31,642 nt of DNA from a virus: the IMG/VR virus record IMGVR_UViG_3300024518_003791, positions 1-31,642 of that record. One strand, given 5' to 3'. The translations under genes were made by a program, and so were the position numbers. The notes under the pieces were generated by a model. The model was not told the DNA's origin. It searched no databases and was given only the letters and a program-made list of their open reading frames with translations. Shown in pieces: positions 23,288 through 28,190 of this stretch (position 1 is the stretch's first letter; every line of letters begins with the position of its first letter).

Positions 23288-23535
23288 CTCAACTGACAAG
23301 AGAAGAAGAAGTCTGGGTACGGGCCTTCAGTGCCTTTATCACCGCAGCCGGGAGAATAGAAGACGGACCTGGCATCGCTGACAGGGCCTTGCGGGATTTC
23401 CAATCGAGATTCCCGGCGCCAGAGGTATCACCGCCCGAGACGGAGGTGGATTACTCGGCAGAGGACGCCTTTCTTGAGCTTCAGAGATTGGAGGGATGGG
23501 CTCAGCGGACCGAGAAGGATGCGAGGGAGTCGTGA
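23284..23535 (+). CDS. Small acidic helical protein, 83 residues
   Basis: N-terminal helix (TREEEVWVRAFSAFITAAGR), Pro-rich middle and C-terminal acidic helix (DAFLELQRLEGWAQRTEK). ATGA overlap with the previous gene and GTGA with the next. Function unknown. Confidence 0.62.
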   Translation: MTQLTREEEVWVRAFSAFITAAGRIEDGPGIADRALRDFQSRFPAPEVSPPETEVDYSAEDAFLELQRLEGWAQRTEKDARES

Positions 23536-23825
23536 TTGCTTCCCTTGTAATCTCCTTAGGAGTCGTCTTCGGGACTGCCTTCATAGTCGCTAATTGCTAC
23601 ATACTCGAAGACGAAGAAAACCTCTGGAGGCTTCAGCACCTGTTCTACAGGCGTGATTTTTTCGAGATGAGGGGATCGATCTATAGGCTTCGCCACGACT
23701 CGGCATATCGGTACTACATTGAGTCTGGAGAGGGCATCTCTTGGCTCAAGAAGAGCGATCCCATTCGGGGGCTAACCTTTCATGAGAGTACACTAATTTG
23801 GATGGAGGATACAGATAATGATTGA
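23532..23825 (+). CDS. Membrane-anchored small protein, 97 residues
   Basis: The GTG start overlaps the preceding TGA; GAGGGAG lies just ahead. An N-terminal span (IASLVISLGVVFGTAFIVA) is followed by a soluble acidic/aromatic domain (DEENLWRLQHLFYRRDFFEM, then ESGEGISWLKK). No cleavage site is clear, so it is probably membrane-anchored. The frame extends upstream to 23496, but the GTGA overlap fits the operon pattern. Function unknown. Confidence 0.6.
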   Translation: MIASLVISLGVVFGTAFIVANCYILEDEENLWRLQHLFYRRDFFEMRGSIYRLRHDSAYRYYIESGEGISWLKKSDPIRGLTFHESTLIWMEDTDND

Positions 23826-23937
23826 ACTACTTGTCGGACTCGCTAAGGTTGCCGGTCTCATTATTGGTACTATCATATTCTTAGCCGTGATAACAAGAAT
23901 TGTTGCCCCTATTCTTGACTGGATATGGGGGCTTTAA
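23818..23937 (+). CDS. 39-residue single-span membrane peptide
   Basis: MIELLVGLAKVAGLIIGT followed by a Leu/Ile/Val-rich span and a short tail ILDWIWGL. ATG 23818 overlaps the end of the preceding gene by 8 bp; GGAGG lies 7 nt upstream. A pinholin or toxin-like peptide is conceivable, but only hydrophobicity supports it. Confidence 0.55.
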   Translation: MIELLVGLAKVAGLIIGTIIFLAVITRIVAPILDWIWGL

Positions 23938-23939
23938 TC

Positions 23940-24173
23940 ATGAGTAGTAACGACTACGGCTATCTGGTGACGTATACGGAGATGGGGGCGCCTACGGGCT
24001 GGAAACCACATCTCCAATCCAGGATCATCACTGACCGTCCCGTGAAGTTCATTACCGACCTAGACTCCGGAAGACCCGGCTGGTACCACTACCTCATCAA
24101 CTCAGAGAAGCTGTCAGAGGAAGACCATCGATCCCTGTACGAAGAGGAGGAGGAGGAGGAGGAGGACTCATGA
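23940..24173 (+). CDS. Small protein with poly-Glu tail
   Basis: A 77-residue protein starting MSSNDYGYLVTYTEM, then strands and a helix, ending in eight consecutive Glu, Asp and Ser. The tail codons are GAGGAGGAGG-type repeats that also form the ribosome site of the next gene, which starts 4 bp inside this stop. ATG 23940 has GGGGG 9 nt ahead. Function unknown. Confidence 0.62.
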   Translation: MSSNDYGYLVTYTEMGAPTGWKPHLQSRIITDRPVKFITDLDSGRPGWYHYLINSEKLSEEDHRSLYEEEEEEEEDS

Positions 24174-24520
24174 CTCATAAGAACCAACTATCCCCCATCC
24201 AGGAGGCCGTTGCTCGGGAGGTTGCCCAAGAGCAAGAAGAGATCTCCTCGCGTGTGGAGAAAAATAAAAAGGAAATCGAGTACGAGACTCACGGATTCTG
24301 GGGGATCTCGCATCCTTCAGGGGATTCCAGGAGGGTAATGACAGATCTGTGTGTGTGGAAGGAGGGAGCTATTCGCCGGTTCGTTAATGCCGCTTACCCG
24401 GGTGGGACTTTCTCATGGGCGGACAAGTGGCAACTATTTCACGGGCAGGGACACCGGGCAGTTCCTGTGGTTATTCACTGGAAGGAAGAAGAAGAAGAAG
24501 AAGAGGAGGAGGAGCTATGA
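24170..24520 (+). CDS. Small protein with second poly-Glu tail
   Basis: A 116-residue protein: N-terminal Glu/Gln-rich helix (EAVAREVAQEQEEISSRVEK), a central aromatic domain (HGFWGISHPSGDSRRVMTD, FVNAAYPGGTFSWADKWQLF) and a C-terminal run of ten Glu ending EEL, encoded by GAA/GAG repeats that again precede the next overlapping ATG. Function unknown. Confidence 0.62.
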   Translation: MTHKNQLSPIQEAVAREVAQEQEEISSRVEKNKKEIEYETHGFWGISHPSGDSRRVMTDLCVWKEGAIRRFVNAAYPGGTFSWADKWQLFHGQGHRAVPVVIHWKEEEEEEEEEEL

Positions 24521-24966
24521 CCGAGACAAAAGGGATACTAGCAGTTATGAACCAGTTCGGAGACTATGACTCTGAGAAGAGGCAACTCGTCTCTGATCTA
24601 GTAGACAAAGCCAAAGAAGACCACTGGGCTGACTCACTAACTGAATCAGGAGTTCAAGCCAAGGCCGCTGAATATTTTGCAAAAGAGGTTTCAAAGCGCT
24701 GGCCGGATCGCGTTCGCTCTTCCATGTGGATCGGCGTTCGCTCGATGGACAAGGACAAGGGGCTTGAGTTTACGGTCCTCGAAAAGAAGGGATTCCGGTT
24801 CTCAGCCTTACTTGGCCGGAAGAGTGCAGGGGCAGGAGTATTCAGAGACGTGTACAAGGGCAAGTACCAAGGCAGAAAGGTCACCGCATCAATCGGTGTG
24901 GGGTCCGTATTCAAGTGCGGCACGAAGGACTGGGAGCCTGTTCTAGCCGTGAGCCTGAGGTTCTGA
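24517..24966 (+). CDS. Unknown protein, 149 residues
   Basis: Helical N-terminal half (RQLVSDLVDKAKEDHW, VQAKAAEYFAKEVSKRW) and a beta C-terminal half (LEFTVLEKKGFRFSALLG, KVTASIGVGSVF, VLAVSLRF). ATG 24517 follows the GAAGAAG/GAGGAGGAG run and overlaps the previous stop. The longer frame from 24415 is the shadow of the upstream gene. No family recognised. Confidence 0.65.
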   Translation: MTETKGILAVMNQFGDYDSEKRQLVSDLVDKAKEDHWADSLTESGVQAKAAEYFAKEVSKRWPDRVRSSMWIGVRSMDKDKGLEFTVLEKKGFRFSALLGRKSAGAGVFRDVYKGKYQGRKVTASIGVGSVFKCGTKDWEPVLAVSLRF

Positions 24967-24967
24967 T

Positions 24968-25136
24968 ATGAGTGAAATGAAGATCGAGATCACGAAGCGG
25001 CGGTGCAAGGTTGGAGGCCCTGGCCGCCCTGGATACGGGGAAGCTTCGGTTCGTGCCGATGGGTATCGGCGTCGAGGACCTTATCCCGATGATCGAGGAG
25101 CTGGAGCGCCTGGGGAATGAGTGGTTCTATGACTAG
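24968..25136 (+). pseudogene. Small gene with apparent +1 frameshift
   Basis: The ATG frame encodes MSEMKIEITKRRCKVGG and then turns into Pro/Arg/Gly sequence stopping at 25120. The +1 frame of the same stretch reads like a real protein: EALAALDTGKLRFVPMGIGV, then EDLIPMIEELERLGNEWFYD and a stop at 25136. Joining the two with one base skipped near the GGAGG at about 25012 gives a coherent protein of about 55 residues. It could be a mutation, a sequencing error, or programmed shifting. The total length (169 nt) is one base more than a whole number of codons. Confidence 0.5.
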
Positions 25137-25153
25137 TGATGAAAGGAGGTCGG

Positions 25154-25294
25154 ATGCTGATTAAGAGAATTAGGTTCGAGAAAAGGCGTACACCAAGAGG
25201 CCCAGAGATGGGGTATCGTGTGGACTGGATACTCACGGAGGAATGGTCCTTACTGGGAGTCCTTGTCGTCTATAAGAGAGAGTCGGTGATGTAG
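25154..25294 (+). CDS. Small basic protein, 46 residues
   Basis: MLIKRIRFEKRRTPRG, then a hydrophobic C-terminal half (WSLLGVLVVYKRE). Near-perfect AAAGGAGGT site before ATG 25154. Another in-frame ATG lies at 25139 before that site. Last gene before a 354-bp gap. Function unknown. Confidence 0.6.
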   Translation: MLIKRIRFEKRRTPRGPEMGYRVDWILTEEWSLLGVLVVYKRESVM

Positions 25295-25648
25295 GTCTTC
25301 GCGTGGAAAAGTTGGTGGGTTTTTTGAGGTGGTTAAACGGGGAAAAGGGAGTTCGGACGGGGCTTTGACCCCCCGGTCATCGAGAGACCTAGGCTCCCAC
25401 TCTCTCTACTCTCAGCGATGGACCGATGTGTCCTGTTGTCAGTAGCTTATGCTGCTCTGAACAAGGAAGGGATGGGTAGGGCAGGGGTAGGGTAGGGCTG
25501 ATGGATGGGCGAGGGTAGAGGGAAGGAGAGACGGGTGAAAGAGTCGGAGGTAGAGGACTAAGATAATGGTTGACGGTGGGATACCAACCACAACCACACC
25601 ACGCCGTCAACCAACCACATCACAACAACAACGAAAGGACACACCACA
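25295..25648 (+). other. Non-coding gap with G-quadruplex motif and inverted repeat
   Basis: No gene is seen. Contents: a T6 run at about 25319 without a preceding stem; GGGG-CTTTGA-CCCC at about 25356-25370; six runs of three or four G with 2-nt loops at 25469-25497 (G-quadruplex motif on the coding strand, followed by more GGG runs to about 25540); the inverted repeat at 25568-25612; then an A/C-rich, G-poor leader and GAAAGGA before ATG 25649. The switch from purine-rich to A/C-rich sequence is abrupt at about 25580. Confidence 0.55.
25568..25612 (+). repeat. Inverted repeat GGTTGACGG / CCGTCAACC
   Basis: Nine perfect base pairs (25568-25576 with 25604-25612), extended by TGG/CCA after a 2-nt bulge, around a loop rich in CCAACCACAACC. 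It lies in the leader of the gene at 25649. It could be an operator or an RNA hairpin. No T-tract follows, so it is not an intrinsic terminator. Confidence 0.5.
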
Positions 25649-25888
25649 ATGACCAAACAACCAGAGCAATCCAAGCGACCGAATCCCTTGGTCTCTATCA
25701 GCACTATGGCCTCACTCATGGCTAACGGCGTACAGGTCCATGACTGGGGCGAGCTGACCTGCTGGCTCCAAATGCTAACGACCGGCTTACAGGAAGGGGA
25801 TTCCTTCGACTGGGCCGTCCACGAGGCCAGAGGACCAAGTAGTCTTATGCCCGGTCGACTGGGGTTGGCTCAAAGACCACGTGGCTAA
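25649..25888 (+). CDS. Small protein with apparent +1 frameshift near its end
   Basis: The ATG frame gives MTKQPEQSKRPNPLVSISTM, a helical middle (WGELTCWLQMLTTGLQEG), FDWAVHEA, and then an atypical PSSLMPGRLGLAQRPRG end. The +1 frame from about 25832 reads EDQVVLCPVDWGWLKDHVAK LPPVSP (stop 25908-25910), which looks like the true end of the protein. A single extra base near GCCAGAGGACC would explain it. The start has GAAAGGA 9 nt ahead. The function is unknown. Confidence 0.55.
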   Translation: MTKQPEQSKRPNPLVSISTMASLMANGVQVHDWGELTCWLQMLTTGLQEGDSFDWAVHEARGPSSLMPGRLGLAQRPRG

Positions 25889-25906
25889 GCTCCCTCCAGT
25901 CTCCCC

Positions 25907-25941
25907 CTGATATCACATTGCCCCTTGACACCTGATATCAC
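25907..25941 (+). promoter_or_regulatory. Paired operator-like repeats CTGATATCAC
   Basis: Identical 10-mers at 25907-25916 and 25932-25941, each with the perfect palindrome TGATATCA, centres 25 bp apart. One lies upstream of the -35 box and one in the promoter spacer. A dimeric repressor bound at both would block RNA polymerase. The protein is unknown; the double-HTH protein at 21605 is one candidate. Confidence 0.6.
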
Positions 25942-25952
25942 TGTGCTATCAT
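25925..25952 (+). promoter_or_regulatory. Rightward promoter, leaderless start predicted
   Basis: TTGACA at 25925-25930, 16 bp spacer, TATCAT at 25947-25952 preceded by TGC (extended -10). The expected start site, 25959, is the A of the ATG of a 28-codon ORF. Confidence 0.72.
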
Positions 25953-25958
25953 GGACTC

Positions 25959-26045
25959 ATGACAAACACATTGAGCACTCCTAACCCCACATCCAAGCCC
26001 CTCAGAGGCCCTAGGCCTTCCTGGGAGGCTTCAGTGTGGTGCTAA
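25959..26045 (+). CDS. Possible leaderless 28-residue leader peptide
   Basis: Starts MTNTLSTPNPTSKPLRGPRP and ends in VWC. Its ATG coincides with the predicted transcription start and its TAA overlaps the ATG at 26045 (TAATG). Pro/Ser/Thr-rich, no domain. It may be a leader peptide or simply untranslated leader sequence. Confidence 0.35.
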   Translation: MTNTLSTPNPTSKPLRGPRPSWEASVWC

Positions 26046-26077
26046 TGTCAGCAGCGCAACAGACGGAAGGAAGAACC
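26041..26077 (+). repeat. 37-bp leader/ribosome-site repeat, copy 1
   Basis: Identical over 37 bp to 26352-26388, beginning GCTAATGTCAGCAGCGCAAC and ending GGAAGGAAGAACC just before the ATG of the next gene. The two copies are read in different frames where they overlap ORFs, so conservation is at the nucleotide level. A 13-nt part (GGAAGGAAGAACC) occurs again at 26944-26956 before ATG 26958. Confidence 0.85.
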
Positions 26078-26080
26078 GAG

Positions 26081-26308
26081 ATGATGACCGAAGAGCAACT
26101 AGAGCGAGACTATATAGACCGAGCCTGTGCCGCTATAAGGGCTGGCGCAAGCTGTTCCATCGATTATGGCCTGCCCTGGGTTTCAGTTACTCAGCCTGGC
26201 GGTACAGAGTATTTTTTCCAGGAGTCCGAAGCCTCTGATCTCTTGGAGTCCGTCCCCGACTGGATCGATGAACACACATACATCATTGCAGTCTCCCAGG
26301 GCTGGTGA
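26081..26308 (+). CDS. Small acidic protein, 75 residues
   Basis: Helix (TEEQLERDYIDRACAAIRAG), then strands (CSIDYGLPWVSVTQPGG, YFFQES) and an acidic helix with IDEHTYIIAVSQGW at the end. ATG 26081 follows the repeated GGAAGGAAGAACC site by 3 nt; the frame is open back to 26036, but conservation of the site across copies favours 26081 (or 26084). Unknown function. Confidence 0.62.
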   Translation: MMTEEQLERDYIDRACAAIRAGASCSIDYGLPWVSVTQPGGTEYFFQESEASDLLESVPDWIDEHTYIIAVSQGW

Positions 26309-26312
26309 ACTC

Positions 26313-26591
26313 ATGACCAACTCCCCAATAATCAACCACGCCATCACTGCCGCTAATGTCAGCAGCGCAACAGACGGAAGGAAGAACCCAATGCCGATGC
26401 TACCACCAGAACGAAACCACCTAATCTCAAGAGCCAGAACCCTAAAGAGGGCACAGGGCGAAGTGAATCAGCTCCTGTGTAGCGGATGGCACCAAGGCAA
26501 GTCGAGGGACGCTATCGTTTATGTATCCGAGCTACTCAAAGCCGAACGTCGCAAGATACAAGACAGAGTCACTAGGAGCCTAGCATCATGA
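26313..26591 (+). CDS. Small basic protein fused to a duplicated gene start
   Basis: The frame from ATG 26313 gives 92 residues. The first 14 (MTNSPIINHAITAA) equal the start of the membrane peptide at 26588, and the next codons are the 37-bp leader repeat read in frame. The likely genuine protein begins at ATG 26391 (MPMLPPERNHLISRARTLKR, 66 residues, helical and basic) behind GGAAGGAAGAACCC. The upstream part appears to be a truncated copy of a gene start joined by recombination. Function unknown. Confidence 0.55.
   Translation: MTNSPIINHAITAANVSSATDGRKNPMPMLPPERNHLISRARTLKRAQGEVNQLLCSGWHQGKSRDAIVYVSELLKAERRKIQDRVTRSLAS
26352..26388 (+). repeat. 37-bp leader/ribosome-site repeat, copy 2
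   Basis: Exact copy of 26041-26077, 311 bp downstream, placed 2 bp before ATG 26391. Identity ends sharply at both borders, as expected of a recent recombination or duplication. Confidence 0.85.
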
Positions 26592-26695
26592 CCAACAGCC
26601 CCATCATCAACCACGCAATCACCGCCGCTATCGTGGCCATCCTTGCCCACTCGCATCTCATTGCCCTTCTCGCGTTCTTGGTGTACGGGTCATGA
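26588..26695 (+). CDS. 35-residue single-span membrane peptide
   Basis: MTNSPIINHAITAAIVAILA, then a hydrophobic stretch with two His and ALLAFLVYGS. ATG overlaps the preceding stop. It shares its first 14 residues with the gene at 26313, with five synonymous codon differences and none that changes a residue. Function unknown. Confidence 0.58.
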   Translation: MTNSPIINHAITAAIVAILAHSHLIALLAFLVYGS

Positions 26696-26856
26696 GAAGT
26701 ACTCCAGACCATATGCGTTCCATCGATTACGAGCCGTCAGCCGGGATATCCATGTCAAACGAAACCCTTGTGAGGGCATACGAATTCTTTTATAACCTTC
26801 CATACTCCCCAACCACCAGCCAGAACCCAGCCCGGGACCCAGCCACAACCCGCTAA
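26692..26856 (+). CDS. Small unknown protein, 54 residues
   Basis: MRSTPDHMRSIDYEPSAGIS, a short aromatic helix (LVRAYEFFYNLPYS) and a polar tail with NPARDPATTR. ATGA overlap with the membrane peptide. Its TAA stop is immediately followed by the first stem of a hammerhead ribozyme. Function unknown. Confidence 0.55.
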   Translation: MRSTPDHMRSIDYEPSAGISMSNETLVRAYEFFYNLPYSPTTSQNPARDPATTR

Positions 26857-26921
26857 GGACGAAACATAGCCCCTGTATTGCCGGGGCTGTGTCCACTGGT
26901 ATCGCCAGTGCTGACGAGTCC
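26857..26921 (+). ncRNA. Type II hammerhead self-cleaving ribozyme
   Basis: All parts of the core are present in type II order. Stem II: GGAC 26857-26860 with GTCC 26918-26921. GAAA 26861-26864. Stem III: 10 bp, 26864-26873 with 26883-26892 (A15.1-U16.1, one G-U pair), loop of 9 nt. Cleavage site GUC, cut predicted after C26893. Stem I: CACTGG 26894-26899 with CCAGTG 26905-26910, loop TATCG. CUGACGA (CUGANGA consensus) 26911-26917. It lies in the 101-bp gap between genes at 26692 and 26958, and cutting would give the downstream mRNA a 5'-hydroxyl end with a stem I hairpin. Confidence 0.9.
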
Positions 26922-26957
26922 GGAAGGCTTGAACGATAGAGAAGGAAGGAAGAACCA

Positions 26958-27233
26958 ATGTCTGAAGAAATCCCTTTAGATCAAAGGATCAAAAACGAAA
27001 TAGCTCACATGAAGGAAGTGCGGGACCAGTTGAAGCGACTCTCTCGGGAGTATAACGACTTGTTTCAAGCTGACAAAGAGGGGTCATCGACTAACTGGAG
27101 TAACAATCCCAAGGGAGATGCACTCTTCGGCCTTTATTGCGAGTACGATGATCTTCAAGAAAGAATAGACGCGCTCATTCGCTTTGAGTTAGAGCCCGCA
27201 CTCAAGACCGCTCAATCCGGGTCCACCTCATGA
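26958..27233 (+). CDS. Small coiled-coil protein, 91 residues
   Basis: Two helices (LDQRIKNEIAHMKEVRDQLK to about residue 38; LYCEYDDLQERIDALIRFEL) with a polar, Asn/Gly-rich loop between. ATG 26958 has the shared GGAAGGAAGAACC site. It is the first gene downstream of the hammerhead cut. Function unknown. Confidence 0.65.
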   Translation: MSEEIPLDQRIKNEIAHMKEVRDQLKRLSREYNDLFQADKEGSSTNWSNNPKGDALFGLYCEYDDLQERIDALIRFELEPALKTAQSGSTS

Positions 27234-27406
27234 ACTGCCTAGAATGCACCGGCCCTCTCACCACCAGCACCGAACGCTGGAATGAGATCTGCCGGGAGTG
27301 TACCGACCAAGAGCCAGCCGCATCCATAGATGATCACCACGAGCACTATCAACCTACCACAAGCCAAGAGCCTGAGCCCTTTGCTCTGGAGGAGATGAGA
27401 TTATGA
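27230..27406 (+). CDS. Small zinc-ribbon protein, 58 residues
   Basis: CLEC near the N-terminus and CREC 15 residues later form a CxxC...CxxC zinc ribbon (C3, C6, C21, C24); the rest is acidic, His-rich and probably disordered. ATGA overlap on both sides. It may bind nucleic acid or a protein partner. Confidence 0.6.
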   Translation: MNCLECTGPLTTSTERWNEICRECTDQEPAASIDDHHEHYQPTTSQEPEPFALEEMRL

Positions 27407-27633
27407 CACAGACTCAGACCGTAACCGAGCGACGGCGGATCGCCAAAAAGAGCCTACTCCTTGCCGGGATGGAGCATTCCAGGTACAACGATTCATATCA
27501 TATTCACTTGGTCTCAAATCAATCGCACCTCAGGGGAGGGTTGACCCTTCGGGAGGTCGAGATCTTCGCCGAGGCCATCTATTTCTATCACTGGGAACTC
27601 AACAGCGAGAACAGAAAGGCAGAGGGATCATGA
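27403..27633 (+). CDS. Small unknown protein, 76 residues
   Basis: Basic start (TVTERRRIAKKSLLLAG), His/Tyr-rich strands (YNDSYHIHLVSNQSHLRGGL) and a helix (LREVEIFAEAIYFYHWEL). GGAGGAG ahead of ATG 27403. Unknown function. Confidence 0.62.
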   Translation: MTQTQTVTERRRIAKKSLLLAGMEHSRYNDSYHIHLVSNQSHLRGGLTLREVEIFAEAIYFYHWELNSENRKAEGS

Positions 27634-27893
27634 ACCATCTTCATTGCCTCTGGGCTTCTCTTACCGGGAAGCGCCGCCCATATATCACACGACTCTGGAA
27701 ACCGCGAAGCTTAGGCCACATTACCGAATCTATCCTCTGGATCTCGATTGAGCAAAACGGGAGCCGGGACCCAATCAGGGCTTGGAGATTCAATCTCGGC
27801 CCTACCTACAACGGAACCGTGGCCGGTATCTTCATACTCACGCCGTGGTTTTCCATCCTGGGTCACATCAGAACTCAAGCGCCCACGAGATAG
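27630..27893 (+). CDS. Small unknown protein, 87 residues
   Basis: Trp/Arg-rich with beta-like stretches (ESILWISIEQNG, AWRFNLGPTYNGTVAG) and a hydrophobic C-terminal stretch (IFILTPWFSILGHI) too short and late for a clear membrane anchor. ATGA overlap with the preceding gene. Unknown. Confidence 0.58.
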   Translation: MNHLHCLWASLTGKRRPYITRLWKPRSLGHITESILWISIEQNGSRDPIRAWRFNLGPTYNGTVAGIFILTPWFSILGHIRTQAPTR

Positions 27894-27902
27894 GAGCAAT
27901 AA

Positions 27903-28190
27903 GTGAAACAAAACGTTGCAAACCATGAAACAAAACGTTGTACCAACCAAGAACCCATTTACACAATTGACACCGATATATGGGGTGACGACGACGACCA
28001 AGAGTACACGCGGGAACAGTTCGACGAGGTAGTGACCAGCCTTGCGACGCTCGGCCCTGACTGGGATCACCTCACCGAGGGCGTCAGCTACGGGTCGGAC
28101 GGTTACGTCCGGGACTGCGACGGAACAATCATTGCTGAGCAAGTCAATTTCGGGCTCGTGGTCGATTGCCTTGGGGGCCTACTCCCATGA
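27903..28190 (+). CDS. Small acidic protein, 95 residues, duplicated start region
   Basis: GTG 27903 has AGGAG ahead. The body (TIDTDIWGDDDDQEYTREQF, then VVTSLATLGPDWDHLTEG) is acidic. A 22-bp tandem duplication lies at the start: TGAAACAAAACGTTG occurs at 27904-27918 and 27926-27940. The second copy provides an ATG (27925) that is out of frame. Function unknown. Confidence 0.6.
   Translation: MKQNVANHETKRCTNQEPIYTIDTDIWGDDDDQEYTREQFDEVVTSLATLGPDWDHLTEGVSYGSDGYVRDCDGTIIAEQVNFGLVVDCLGGLLP

Noticed and set aside
25316-25326. T6 run as a terminator
   Set aside because: No GC-rich stem directly before it.
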